Both the position numbers and the translations under genes were made by a program. The notes under the pieces were generated by a model. That model was not told the DNA's origin. It did no database searches and saw nothing but the letters and a program-made list of their open reading frames with translations. Positions 34,590-44,135 of a stretch of 64,000 bases of DNA are shown one piece after another (positions within the stretch are counted from its first letter, which is position 1; each line of letters starts with the position of its first letter). The stretch is from Neisseria dentiae (lineage in GTDB: Bacteria > Pseudomonadota > Gammaproteobacteria > Burkholderiales > Neisseriaceae): contig NZ_CP059570.1 in assembly GCF_014055005.1 (NCBI RefSeq), positions 1,550,001 to 1,614,000 on the forward strand. Direction: 5' to 3'.

Positions 34590-37259
34590 TCAGCGTTTCC
34601 AGCTCGGTGCGGTGTCGGTTTTAATGCCGTATTTTTCAATGGCTTGCTGCACCACGGCTTTTTCAACTTTACCTTGGTCGGCCAGCGCGCTCAGGGCGGC
34701 TACGGCAACGTGGCGGCTGTCGACCTCGAAGAAGTCGCGCAGGTTGGCGCGGCTGTCGCTGCGGCCGAAACCGTCGGTGCCCAAAACGTGGTAATCGTTG
34801 GGGATATAGGCGCGGATACGGTCGGCAAAGCTGCGGATATAGTCGGTAGAAGCAATCACCGGGCCTTCGCGGCCTTGCAGTTGGCTGGTTACGAAAGGCA
34901 CTTTGTTTTCTTCCAGTGGGTGCAGGCGGTTGTAGCGCTCTACTTCGATGGCGTCGCGGTGCAGCAGGTTGAACGACGGGCAAGACCAAATATCGGCTTC
35001 CACACCGAAATCGGCTTTGAGCATATCGGCAGCCTTGATTACTTCGTTCAGAATCACGCCCGAACCCATCAGCTGTACTTTCTTGCCGCCTTTGCCGCCC
35101 TCGCGGAACAGATACATGCCTTTTATGATTTCTTCTTCGATGCCTTTACGCTGCGGCATGGCCGGGTGGGCATAGTTTTCGTTCATTACGGTCAAGTAAT
35201 AGAACACGTCTTCCTGCTCCACATACATGCGGCGCAGGCCGTCTGAAATAATCACCGCCAGCTCGTATTGGAAAGTGGGGTCGTAAGAGAGGCAGTTGGG
35301 AATCAGGTCGGCCTGAATGTGGCTGTGGCCGTCTTCGTGCTGCAAGCCTTCGCCGTTGAGCGTGGTGCGGCCTGCGGTACCGCCCACCAAGAAACCGCGC
35401 GCGTGCATGTCGCCCGCTGCCCAAGCCAGATCGCCCACGCGTTGGAAGCCGAACATCGAGTAGTAGATGTAGAACGGAATCATGGGGAAACGGTTGTTGG
35501 CGTAGCTGGTTGCGGCGGCAATCCAGTCGGCCATCGCGCCCGGCTCGTTGATGCCTTCCTGCAAAACCTGGCCGTCGACCGATTCTTTGTAGAACATCAG
35601 CTGGTCTTTATCCTGCGGGGTGTATTGCTGGCCTTTGGGGTTCCAGATGCCGTATTGGCGGAACAGGCCTTCCATGCCGAAAGTACGGCTCTCGTCGGGC
35701 ACGATGGGCACGATGCGTTTGCCGATTTGTTTGTCTTTCAACAGGGTGGAAAGAATGCGTACAAACGCCATGGTGGTGGAGAATTCGCGCTCGCCGCTCG
35801 ATTGCAGCTGCGCATCGAACGCTTCCAAGGTCGGCACGGGAATGGCTTCGGTGTTGGGGTTGCGCTGCGGCAGATAACCGCCCAAAGCCTTGCGGCGTTC
35901 GCGCAGGTAGCGCATTTCTTCGCTGTCTTCGGGGAAGCGGTAATAAGGCGGGTTGCCGCTGTCGATTTGTTCGTCGGTTACGGGAATGCCGAAACGGGTG
36001 CGGAATTTTTTCAGCGATTCCACGTCCATTTTCTTGGCTTGGTGGGCGATGTTCTGGCCTTCGCCCGATGCGCCCATGCCGTAGCCTTTGATGGTTTTCG
36101 CCAAAATCAGGGTCGGGCGGCCTTGCGGGTTGTTTACCGCTTCATAATAAGCCGCATACACTTTGTGCGGGTCGTGGCCGCCGCGGTTGAGCGCGAAAAT
36201 TTCGGCATCGGTCATGCTGGCGACCATGGCCTTCAATTCGGGCGTATTGAAGAAATGTTCGCGCACATAGGCGCCGTCTTTCGATTTATAGGTTTGGTAG
36301 TCGCCGTCGACCACTTCGTTCATGCGCTGCTTCAGGGCGTTGGTGGTGTCGGCCGCCAACAGGTTGTCCCAACGGCCGCCCCAAATCACTTTCAATACGT
36401 TCCAACCTGCGCCGCGGAAGTTGCCTTCCAGCTCCTGAATGATTTTGCCGTTGCCGCGAACCGGGCCGTCAAGACGTTGCAGGTTGCAGTTGATCACGAA
36501 AATCAGGTTGTCCAAGCCTTCGCGGGCGGCAAGGGAAATCGCGCCCTGGCTTTCCGGCTCGTCCATTTCGCCGTCGCCGCAGAAACACCAAACTTTACGG
36601 CCTTTGGTTTTGGCCAAACCACGCGATTCGAGGTATTTCAGGAAACGCGCCTGATAAATCGCCATCAGCGGGCCCAAGCCCATAGAAACGGTGGGAAACT
36701 GCCAGAAATCGGGCATCAGGTGCGGGTGGGGGTAAGAAGACAAGCCCTTACCTTCGACTTCTTGGCGGAAATTATCGAGCTGCTCTTCGGTCAAACGGCC
36801 TTCCACAAAAGCGCGGGCATAAATACCAGGCGCCGAGTGGCCTTGGATAAACACCATATCGCCCTCTTCGCCCTCGCCCTTGGCGCGCCAGAAGTGGTTG
36901 AAACCCACGTCATACAAAGTGGCGGCAGACTGGAACGAAGCGATGTGGCCGCCCAATTCCAAATCCTTTTTACCCGCCCGCAGCACCATTGCCGCTGCAT
37001 TCCAGCGGATAATCGAGCGGATGCGGTGCTCCAGCTCGTGATTGCCCGGCGACTTCTGCTCTTTTCCCACGGGAATGGTGTTCAAATAAGCGGTGGTGGC
37101 GTCGAACGGCATATGCACGCTGCGGCGGCGGGTGTATTTGACCAGCTGCTCCAGCAGGAAATGCGCGCGCTCTTCGCCCTCGCTTTCCAGCACCGAGCTT
37201 AACGCATCCAGCCATTCCTGGGTTTCAATCGGGTCAACATCTTGAATTTGGGTGGACAT
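34590..37259 (-). CDS. aceE: Pyruvate dehydrogenase E1 component (homodimeric)
   Basis: The 889-residue ThDP enzyme decarboxylates pyruvate and loads the E2 lipoyl arm. The ThDP/Mg motif is CFCGDGEMDEPESQGAI followed by NCNLQRLDGPV. Other blocks include GHSAPGIYARAFVEGRLTEE and YYSMFGFQRVGDLAWAAGD. The length is typical of the gamma/beta-proteobacterial homodimeric E1. It heads the aceE-aceF-lpdA cluster. Confidence 0.97.
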   Translation of the reverse strand: MSTQIQDVDPIETQEWLDALSSVLESEGEERAHFLLEQLVKYTRRRSVHMPFDATTAYLNTIPVGKEQKSPGNHELEHRIRSIIRWNAAAMVLRAGKKDLELGGHIASFQSAATLYDVGFNHFWRAKGEGEEGDMVFIQGHSAPGIYARAFVEGRLTEEQLDNFRQEVEGKGLSSYPHPHLMPDFWQFPTVSMGLGPLMAIYQARFLKYLESRGLAKTKGRKVWCFCGDGEMDEPESQGAISLAAREGLDNLIFVINCNLQRLDGPVRGNGKIIQELEGNFRGAGWNVLKVIWGGRWDNLLAADTTNALKQRMNEVVDGDYQTYKSKDGAYVREHFFNTPELKAMVASMTDAEIFALNRGGHDPHKVYAAYYEAVNNPQGRPTLILAKTIKGYGMGASGEGQNIAHQAKKMDVESLKKFRTRFGIPVTDEQIDSGNPPYYRFPEDSEEMRYLRERRKALGGYLPQRNPNTEAIPVPTLEAFDAQLQSSGEREFSTTMAFVRILSTLLKDKQIGKRIVPIVPDESRTFGMEGLFRQYGIWNPKGQQYTPQDKDQLMFYKESVDGQVLQEGINEPGAMADWIAAATSYANNRFPMIPFYIYYSMFGFQRVGDLAWAAGDMHARGFLVGGTAGRTTLNGEGLQHEDGHSHIQADLIPNCLSYDPTFQYELAVIISDGLRRMYVEQEDVFYYLTVMNENYAHPAMPQRKGIEEEIIKGMYLFREGGKGGKKVQLMGSGVILNEVIKAADMLKADFGVEADIWSCPSFNLLHRDAIEVERYNRLHPLEENKVPFVTSQLQGREGPVIASTDYIRSFADRIRAYIPNDYHVLGTDGFGRSDSRANLRDFFEVDSRHVAVAALSALADQGKVEKAVVQQAIEKYGIKTDTAPSWKR

Positions 37260-37684
37260 ATTTATCCCTTCTGTTGAGTGTAAGAACAGGCCTTTTCAGA
37301 CGGCCTTTCCGTTTTCGTTTATGAAAACCCTGTATTTGCGGTTGAACAGAGCAAACACGCGGGTAACCTGCAACGCCTGCACGCCGCCGGCCTAAGTCAT
37401 TAATATATTAACACTTTAGCGGCAAACCGCCCATATTCGGGCGGCATTCGGACTGCGCCGCAATATCCATTGCTTAATGCAAAATCCTATCAGCAAACCG
37501 TGCCGCTGGCAAATTGCCCTGAATCTGCCTGCAACACTTCCGCGCATAATTTGCGCCTGTTTTGTTCTTTATAGAAAAATTCAGATTCAAAACCGCCGGT
37601 TTATTTTCTTTTTCAATCAATAAATGAACCAAAACGAATATTTTTGCTGTGTAAAAAAACGTTGAGTCAACTTAGATAGTGTAG
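37260..37684. other. Upstream region of aceE, no gene recognised
   Basis: This 425-bp stretch is AT-rich towards its distal end and holds one DUS (about 37298). It should contain the aceE promoter, but I cannot fix one. No ORF of interest is seen. Confidence 0.4.
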
Positions 37685-37843
37685 TCACAATATTTTCAAC
37701 CACATCGCAATAATCCGGATTTCTATTACCGCAACCAATGAAGCCAATCTCTTCGCATACCTCGTGGTAATGCACCGCCAACGTTTGAAATTCAAAAAGC
37801 GGTTTTCTACCAAATGTCGGTAACGGTACAGATAGCGGTCAAA
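37685..37843 (-). pseudogene. C-terminal fragment of an IS5-family transposase
   Basis: The minus strand reads FDRYLYRYRHLVENRFLNFK, then RWRCITTRYAKRLASLVAVI and ends EIRIIAMWLKIL-stop. This is the well-known C-terminal block of IS5 (IS427-group) transposases (YRHLVENxFxxxKRWRxIATRYxK). Nothing N-terminal to it remains. It may derive from the same kind of element as the remnant at 2980-3500, which lacks this C-terminus. Confidence 0.82.
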
Positions 37844-37951
37844 AGCAGCTGTTCCTCACAGTTAGTCTTTGACAGGATAACGGCTCCCATTCCCAAAGAA
37901 ACCACCAAACTCCTAATCGCATTAGTATTATTAGGTGTAGGAAAAGCTAGC

Positions 37952-38791
37952 GTTGTTTACAGTATTTGAAAGACAATACTGCATGAACATCCATAAAAAT
38001 ACCCGGCTAACCCCGCATAACCGCCAGGCCATTTGGCGCGCTTATACACAAGACAAAATCAGTGTAACTTCGTTGGCACAACAATACCGTGTCAGCAGAG
38101 TAACGATTTACCGCATACTCAAAGCAGCCCGGTTGCGGCTGCTCACCCCGCAAAAAAGCACCAACAACCGCTTTAAACAAGCCAAATACGGCATGAAACG
38201 CCTGGCTAAAGTTGAGCGGGAAATCGAAGAGAAACTCAAAAAACAGGCAAAGCGTTACAACCAATCCTATCCCGGCGAAATGGTTCATTTCGATACCAAA
38301 CGGCTGCCTTTGCTACAAAACCAAAAAGCAACCGACCCTCGGGATTATCTGTTTGTTGCCATTGATGATTTTTCCCGCGAGCTGTATGCTGCAATATTGC
38401 CGGACCGTACAGCAGCCAGCGCAGCCAAATTTCTTTTGCGCGATGTGATAGATTGTTGTCCCTATACCATCGAATGCGCCTATTCCGACAACGGTGTGGA
38501 AATCGTGGCAATGCGGAGCACCCGTTTGGCATTGCCTGTGTGCAAAACAACATAAGCCAAAAATTCACCCGTGTTGCCCGGCCGCAAACCAATGGTAAAG
38601 CCGAGCGGGTTATCCGTACCTTAATGGAAATGTGGCATGACAAGCATCCGTTTAAGGATTCGGCGCTCCGGCAAAAAGAGTTATGTCGTTTTGTTAACTT
38701 TTATAACACCGTCAAGCCCCACAAGAGCCTGAAAGGCGACCCCCCTTTTGAGGTTTTACAGGCTTCATTCCCAACCTGTTGTGTAAACAAC
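37952..38791 (+). mobile_element. IS481-like element, about 840 bp, with frameshifted transposase
   Basis: The ends GTTGTTTACA (37952) and TGTAAACAAC (38782-38791) are inverted repeats. They enclose a single transposase gene inactivated by one frameshift. A further TGTAAACAAC end and transposase tail lie at 39512-39615. Confidence 0.7.
37983..38791 (+). pseudogene. IS481-family transposase, one frameshift near 38502
   Basis: Frame 1 (from ATG 37983, MNIHKNTRLTPHNRQ) has an HTH (SVTSLAQQYRVSRVTIYRIL) and two DDE residues (MVHFDTKRLP and AYSDNGVE). The second frame then continues RGNAEHPFGIACVQNN, RPQTNGKAERVIRTLMEM (the catalytic Glu) and FYNTVKPHKSLKGDPPFEV. Restoring one T after GTGGAA (about 38502) would give DNGVEYRGNAEH in one frame, so this is a single-base deletion in an otherwise complete gene. 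Confidence 0.85.
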
Positions 38792-38809
38792 CCGATCATT
38801 TCCTACATT

Positions 38810-39331
38810 TTAAAAAGCCTTCTCTCAACATTTTCAATAGTGATTTATACAGATCATCATGTCGGCGGTTGAAGCGAAACTCGGTTTCTTTTAAATGCAG
38901 GTAAAAGGTATGCTTCGACACTCCGTTAAACTGTACCAAGCGATACTTGGCATAGCTCCAAAAGGATTCGATACCGTTGATATGTTGCATACCTCGAACA
39001 AACTCATTGTCGCCGTGATGCACTCTGAAATATTTCGCAAACCCATGTCGACCAATCCATGATAGCCCCGCCAGCCATCGGTATTGAATCACACTCTCGA
39101 CCGTGATACGGCCTCTGATAACCTTTTGCAGCATTGCTTTGGAAGCATCGGGAACGATTTCGGTATAAACCTTGTCACCTCGTTTGAGGATACCGAAAGC
39201 GATGGTTTTACCACCCGCTCCACACCCGCGTTTACTCGGGTGTGCTTTGCACCGAAATAGGATTCGTCCAATTCTACGATGCCGTAGAAAGGCGTGTGCT
39301 GTTCGCATTCGCCAGCTAAGCGCCGGCGCAA
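38810..39331 (-). pseudogene. IS1595-family (IS1016-like) transposase remnant, frameshifted
   Basis: From 39331 the minus strand reads GIVELDESYFGAKH (first catalytic Asp), then shifts frame near 39225 to SKRGCGAGGKTIAFGILKRG and continues with MQHINGIESFWSYAKYRLV and FYLHLKETEFRFNRRHDDLY to DLYKSLLKMLREGF. This is the ISXO2-like core of IS1016 elements. The N-terminal zinc-ribbon part is missing; the remnant abuts the palindrome at 39349. Confidence 0.83.
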
Positions 39332-39348
39332 CTTCAGGTACAGGCTGA

Positions 39349-39440
39349 GACCTTTGCGAAATACCGGTTACCCCATACAAACGGTTACCTGAACAATCAA
39401 GTAACCGTTTGTATGGGGTAACCGGTATTTCGCAAAGGTC
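39349..39440. repeat. Perfect long palindrome: 40-bp arms, 12-base loop
   Basis: The left arm (39349-39388, gacctttgcgaaataccgg...) and right arm (39401-39440) are exact reverse complements; the loop is ctgaacaatcaa. The outer ends (gagacctttgcgaa) resemble the terminal repeat of the 197-bp elements. It separates two IS1016 fragments in opposite orientations. Confidence 0.92.
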
Positions 39441-39442
39441 CC

Positions 39443-39493
39443 GATTTGTATAAAGTGCTATTGAAAATGTTGCGGGAAGACCCTTTAAAATGA
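39443..39493 (+). pseudogene. C-terminal tail of a second IS1016-like transposase
   Basis: The plus strand reads DLYKVLLKMLREDPLK-stop, matching the C-terminus of the minus-strand remnant (DLYKSLLKMLREGF). Only about 17 codons remain. Confidence 0.65.
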
Positions 39494-39511
39494 ATTTTGC
39501 TTCCTAAGCCC

Positions 39512-39615
39512 CTTGTTAATTATTACAACACGCTCAAATCGTATGGCAGTCTGTAAAGAGGATACCTTTCGAGGTGTTGTAAACCCATTTTCCCCCACCC
39601 CGTTGTGTAAACAAC
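39512..39615 (+). pseudogene. C-terminal tail and end of a second IS481-like element
   Basis: The sequence reads LVNYYNTLKSYGSL-stop, then decays, and ends in gttgtgtaaacaac, parallel to FVNFYNTVKPHKSL...CCVNN and the right end of the element at 37952-38791. The 150 bp between it and radC hold only two DUS-like sites. Confidence 0.6.
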
Positions 39616-39772
39616 GCGGCTATTTCCAACATCAAATAGATTCAGGCCATTTGAAGTGATTTACTACAGCGTCTGAAATTTATTAGATAATTCAAGGTCT
39701 TCAGACGGCCTAATAATGTTTTAACAAGCCCCCACTAACCACCGGACTTAATATTTACTTATAGATACTGTC

Positions 39773-40456
39773 TCATTTACCACCCATCAAACCGCGCTCA
39801 TGCAGCGACACCGCCTGCCGTGCCGTAACAATGAAATGGTCGAGCAAAACCACGTCCACCAGATCCAATGCCTGTGCCAGGCGGCGTGTGAAGGCGACGT
39901 CGGCCTGCGAAGGCTCGGGCGAACCGCCGGGATGGTTGTGGGCGATAATCACGGCGGCGGCGTAATGTTCGAGCGAGAGCTTCACGATTTCGCGCACATA
40001 CACCGTGTTTTCCGCCACCGTGCCGCGCGACAGTTCGTGCAGGGCAATCAGTTGGTTGCGGCGGTTAAGCAGCAGCGCCACGCTCACTTCCACCCGCTCG
40101 TGCCCCAGATGCAGGCGCAGCAGGTCGGCTACGTCTTGCGGGCGGTTGAAAACGGTGTTTTCCTGCAACTCTTCGCCCAACACGCGCCGGCCGATTTCGC
40201 GCACCACCGCAAACTGTGTGTAGCCCGCCAAACCCATGCCTTTATGTGCCGACAGGGTTTTGGCATCGGCACTCAGCAACTTCCCCAAACTGCCGAACTC
40301 GTTGAGCAGATGGCGGGCCAAATCCACCGCGCTCATGCCGCGCGTGCCCACCCGCAATAAAACGGCGAGCAGCTCGGCATCGCTTAATGCCCCCGCGCCG
40401 CGCGCCAGCAGTTTTTCACGCGGCCTTTCCCCTTCAGGCCATTGTTTGATACTCAT
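39773..40456 (-). CDS. radC: RadC-family JAB/MPN protein
   Basis: The 227-residue protein has an N-terminal helix-hairpin-helix region (ARGAGALSDAELLAVLLRVG) and a C-terminal MPN/JAB domain with the metal motif AAVIIAHNHPGGSPEPSQAD. Despite the historic name, a DNA-repair role is not established. Chromosomal RadC of this length is widespread in Neisseria. ATG 40456 (MSIKQWPEGERPREKLLARG) is the conserved start. Confidence 0.9.
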   Translation of the reverse strand: MSIKQWPEGERPREKLLARGAGALSDAELLAVLLRVGTRGMSAVDLARHLLNEFGSLGKLLSADAKTLSAHKGMGLAGYTQFAVVREIGRRVLGEELQENTVFNRPQDVADLLRLHLGHERVEVSVALLLNRRNQLIALHELSRGTVAENTVYVREIVKLSLEHYAAAVIIAHNHPGGSPEPSQADVAFTRRLAQALDLVDVVLLDHFIVTARQAVSLHERGLMGGK

Positions 40457-40520
40457 GTTATTATCTCTTATATTATTATTTGAATATCATAGCATTGCCT
40501 TCTTGAAAAAGAAACAGGCC

Positions 40521-40717
40521 GAGACCTTTGCAAAAATACCCTTAAGGCCGTCTGAAATGCTTAAATACCGTCATTCCCGCGTAGGCGGGAATCCAGATGG
40601 AAATATTGAAGCATTGATTAAACAAATACTTGAATGCCAAGCGTCTGGATTCCCGCCTACGCGGGAATGACGGAGTTCAGATTTTTTAGATAGCAATTTG
40701 AATTTTGCAAAGGTCTC
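40521..40717. repeat. 197-bp MITE-like element with paired dRS3 palindromes (copy 3 of 3)
   Basis: Bounded by gagacctttgcaaaa and ttttgcaaaggtctc, with two dRS3-type palindromes (about 40572 and 40650). It contains an intact internal DUS (aaggccgtctgaaatgc). Confidence 0.9.
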
Positions 40718-40748
40718 AGGCCGTCTGAAAAAGCATTCAGACGGCCTG
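40718..40748. terminator. Inverted DUS pair after glcB
   Basis: AGGCCGTCTGAAAAA and CATTCAGACGGCCTG form a stem 28 bp past the glcB stop codon. It is a probable terminator for the minus strand. Confidence 0.65.
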
Positions 40749-40775
40749 CCGGCTATATCAAAACCGTTAAACGGC

Positions 40776-42950
40776 TCAGCCTGCTTTGGCTACGCGGCGC
40801 CAGTGGTGCAGCAGCGGCTCGGTGTAGCCGTTGGGCTGTTCTGTGCCTTTAAACACCAAATCGCAGGCGGCGAGGAAAGCGGGCGAGGTGGCGAAACGGC
40901 CGACCATCGGCGTGTAGGCGGCGTCGCCTTCGTTTTGCTTGTCCACCACGCCGGCCATGCGCTCCAGCGTTTCGCGCACCTGCGCTTCGCTCACCACGCC
41001 GTGCAGCAGCCAGTTGGCGATGTGCTGGCTGGAAATGCGCAGGGTGGCGCGGTCTTCCATCAGTCCGACGTTGTGGATGTCGGGCACTTTCGAGCAGCCC
41101 ACACCCTGCTCCACCCAGCGCACCACATAACCGAGTATGCCCTGGCAGTTATTGTCGAGTTCCTGCTGGATGTCGGCGGCAGACCAGTTGCGTTCTGCGG
41201 CAAACGGAATGGTGAGCAAATCGTCGGTATGGTTTTGCGGCGGTTGCGCGAGCAGCGTTTTCTGCACGTCGAACACGTTCACCTGATGGTAATGCAGGGC
41301 GTGCAGGGTGGCGGCGGTGGGCGACGGCACCCAAGCGGTGGTGGCGCCGGATTTGGGGTGGCCAATTTTCTGTTTGAGCATTTCGGCCATCAAATCGGGC
41401 ATCGCCCACATGCCTTTGCCGATTTGCGCTTTGCCCGGCAGGCCGCATTGCAGGCCGGTTTGAACGTTGTTTAATTCGTAGGCGTTAATCCATTTGCTCG
41501 ACTTCATATCGCCTTTGCGGATAAATGCGCCGCCCTGCATGGAGGTGTGCATTTCGTCGCCGGTGCGGTCGAGGAAACCCGTGTTGATGAACACCACGCG
41601 CTCTTTGGCGGCCTGAATGCAGGCGGCAAGGTTGGCGGAGGTGCGGCGTTCTTCGTCCATAATGCCCATTTTCAGGGTGTTGCGCGGCAGTTTGGTCAAA
41701 TCTTCAAAGGCCGCGAACAATTCGTTGGCAAACGCCACTTCTTCGGGGCCGTGCATTTTCGGCTTCACGATATACACCGAGCCGGAGCGGCTGTTTTTGT
41801 TTTCGCTGCGGTTCAGGTCGAAAGGGGCGATCAGGGCGGTCATCACGCCATCGAGTATGCCTTCGGGGATTTCGTTGCCTTCTTCATCGAGTACGGCGGG
41901 AGTGGTCATCAGATGGCCGACGTTGCGGATAAACAAAAGCGAGCGGCCGGGCAGTTTGAAGCTGCCGCTGCCGTCGGGCTTGGTGTAGGCGCGGTCGGCA
42001 TTGAGGCTGCGGGTGAAGGTTTTGCCGCCTTTTTCCACTTCTTCGGTGAGCGTACCGGTCATCAGGCCGAGCCAGTTGGCATACACCAGCGCTTTGTCTT
42101 CGCCGTCAACCGCAGCCACCGAGTCTTCGCAGTCCATGATGGTGCTCAAGGCCGCTTCGAGCACGATGTCTTTCACGCCGGCGGGGTCTTGGCTGCCGAT
42201 GGGGCTGTTTTTGTCGATGAGAATGTCGATGTGCAGGCCGTTGTGCAGAAACAGCAGCGAAGAAGGTGCATCGGCGCTGCCGTTGTAGCCTGCGAAGAGT
42301 TCGGGCGAGGCCAAACCGCTCTCGCTGCCGTTGTTTAATTTGGCTTTCAGACGGCCTTCCGAAACGGTGTAGGCCGCAACGTCTTTATGGCTGCCTTGCG
42401 CCAGCGGAATGCTGCTGTCGAGAAATTCGCGGGCAAACGCAATCACGGCATCGCCGCGTTTGGGGTTGTAGCCTTTGCCGGGCGCCAAATCGCCGCTCTG
42501 ATCGATGGCGTCGGTGCCGTAAAGCGCGTCGTAAAGGCTGCCCCAGCGGGCGTTGGCGGCGTTGAGTGCGTAGCGGGCGTTGTTAATCGGCACCACCAGC
42601 TGCGGCCCGGCCTGTTCGGAAAGCTCGCGGTCGACATTGGCGGTGGCGATTTTGAATTCTGCGGGCGCGTCAACCAGATAACCCAAGCCTTTCAAAAATG
42701 CCCGGTAGGCCGCTTCGTCTTTCACGGCACCGGGGTTTTGTTTGTGCCAAGCGTCGATTTCGGCCTGAATGCGGTCGCGCTTTTCCAAAAGGGCGCGGTT
42801 GCGCGGGGCGAATTGCCGCACCAAATCGGTAAGACCCTGCCAGAATGCGGCTGATTCCACATTCGGATGCTTGGCCAGCACTTCTTCTACAAACTGGTGA
42901 AGATGGTTGTCTACCTGCAAACCGGCGGCGCGGGTGTAGTTGTATGCCAT
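40776..42950 (-). CDS. glcB: Malate synthase G
   Basis: The 724-residue enzyme condenses glyoxylate with acetyl-CoA to malate. The length is that of the G isoform. Conserved blocks include YVVRWVEQGVGCSKVPDIHNV near the end, VYIVKPKMHGPEEVAFANEL with active-site Arg nearby, and the catalytic Asp region in AALSTIMDCEDSVAAVDGEDK. No isocitrate lyase is adjacent. A DUS in the gene encodes GRLKAK. Confidence 0.95.
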   Translation of the reverse strand: MAYNYTRAAGLQVDNHLHQFVEEVLAKHPNVESAAFWQGLTDLVRQFAPRNRALLEKRDRIQAEIDAWHKQNPGAVKDEAAYRAFLKGLGYLVDAPAEFKIATANVDRELSEQAGPQLVVPINNARYALNAANARWGSLYDALYGTDAIDQSGDLAPGKGYNPKRGDAVIAFAREFLDSSIPLAQGSHKDVAAYTVSEGRLKAKLNNGSESGLASPELFAGYNGSADAPSSLLFLHNGLHIDILIDKNSPIGSQDPAGVKDIVLEAALSTIMDCEDSVAAVDGEDKALVYANWLGLMTGTLTEEVEKGGKTFTRSLNADRAYTKPDGSGSFKLPGRSLLFIRNVGHLMTTPAVLDEEGNEIPEGILDGVMTALIAPFDLNRSENKNSRSGSVYIVKPKMHGPEEVAFANELFAAFEDLTKLPRNTLKMGIMDEERRTSANLAACIQAAKERVVFINTGFLDRTGDEMHTSMQGGAFIRKGDMKSSKWINAYELNNVQTGLQCGLPGKAQIGKGMWAMPDLMAEMLKQKIGHPKSGATTAWVPSPTAATLHALHYHQVNVFDVQKTLLAQPPQNHTDDLLTIPFAAERNWSAADIQQELDNNCQGILGYVVRWVEQGVGCSKVPDIHNVGLMEDRATLRISSQHIANWLLHGVVSEAQVRETLERMAGVVDKQNEGDAAYTPMVGRFATSPAFLAACDLVFKGTEQPNGYTEPLLHHWRRVAKAG

Positions 42951-43180
42951 ATTGGATTCTCCTAAAATTTTTTTCTCATTGTGCTCTGCTGCGGCTGCTG
43001 CGGCAAAGTTAAGGCGAAAATACCATTAATCGCGGGAATAATCCATAGTTTGAAACCGTTAACCTGTAACAGGCCGTCTGAAAAAAGTTTTTTATACACA
43101 ATCGGTTTCATCAAACTACAATACAATATCCTACACCGGCCGTCTGAAACGGAAATCCGCCCGTTTGCCGCACAACGCTT

Positions 43181-44065
43181 ATGAACGCTAAAGACTTCTG
43201 CCTGATTTTTCTGGTTATCGCCATCTGGGGCGTAAACTTTCTGTTTATGAGAATCGCCCTTAACGAAGTGCCGCCCATGGTTTTGGGCATGCTGCGCTTT
43301 TTGTGCGTGATTTTTCCGGCGGTGTTGTTTTTCAAACGGCCTGCCGTGCCGTGGCATCTGCTCGCTTTATACGGCCTAACCATCAGTTTCGGCCAGTTCG
43401 GGCTGATGTTTACCGCGCTGGATTTGGGCCTGCCCACCGGCCTGGCCGCGCTGATGCTGCAAACCCAAGTGTTTTTCACCGTGCTGATTGCGGGCGTGCT
43501 GTTGCGCGAGCCGGTGTTGGCCAACCACTTGTGGGGGATGTTTACGGCGGCGGCGGGTTTGGCGCTGATCGGCATCGGCCATTATCAGGGCACGCTGCCG
43601 TTTAGTGCTTTGTTGCCGGTGTTCGGTGCGGCGGCTTCGTGGGCCTGCGGCAATATTGTGGTAAAACGCATCGGAAACGTGAACGCCTTGTCGCTCGTGA
43701 TTTGGGGCAGTTTTTCGGCGCTACTCGCTTTTACGGCGGTTTCGTTCGCACTATACGGCTTCGGCGGTGTGCGGCAACACCTTGCCAACCTGAGCTGGCA
43801 AGGCATCAGCGGTATTTTGTTTCTGGCCTACGCAGCCAGCCTGATCGGTTACAGCGGCTGGGGCGCGCTGCTCTCGCGGCATCCGGCGGGCAAAATCACC
43901 CCGTTTGCGCTGCTGGTTCCCGTGGTTGCCCTGTTGGCCGGCTATGTGGTGCTCGACGAACGTTTGGGCATTTGGCACTGGTTGGGTATCATAACGGTTG
44001 TCTGCGGCCTGCTGCTGCATATCTTCGGCAGGCGGCTGATACCCGAATACAGCAAAACAAAATAA
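43181..44065 (+). CDS. EamA-family exporter (YdeD/EamA-like)
   Basis: The 294-residue protein has ten predicted membrane helices in two EamA repeats and the typical start FCLIFLVIAIWGVNFLFMRI. It is close to the O-acetylserine/cysteine exporter group in its opening and GNIVVKRIGNVNALSLVIWG, but the substrate is only a guess. It is followed by a chorismate mutase gene after 70 bp. Confidence 0.85.
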   Translation: MNAKDFCLIFLVIAIWGVNFLFMRIALNEVPPMVLGMLRFLCVIFPAVLFFKRPAVPWHLLALYGLTISFGQFGLMFTALDLGLPTGLAALMLQTQVFFTVLIAGVLLREPVLANHLWGMFTAAAGLALIGIGHYQGTLPFSALLPVFGAAASWACGNIVVKRIGNVNALSLVIWGSFSALLAFTAVSFALYGFGGVRQHLANLSWQGISGILFLAYAASLIGYSGWGALLSRHPAGKITPFALLVPVVALLAGYVVLDERLGIWHWLGIITVVCGLLLHIFGRRLIPEYSKTK

Positions 44066-44135
44066 AAATGATGCGGCGTTGCCCGCCTTGCCCCCTTTTA
44101 TTTTGTTTCGCTATAAACAGCACAGGAAAGCAAAT

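Noticed and set aside
35268..37202. 644-residue plus-strand ORF opposite aceE
   Set aside because: It is a shadow of the strongly biased aceE codons; it has no recognisable domain and no RBS.
37983..38872. Two separate ORFs (200 and 139 residues) as two genes
   Set aside because: They are the two halves of one IS481 transposase broken by a 1-base deletion; the second ORF's last codons lie beyond the IS end.
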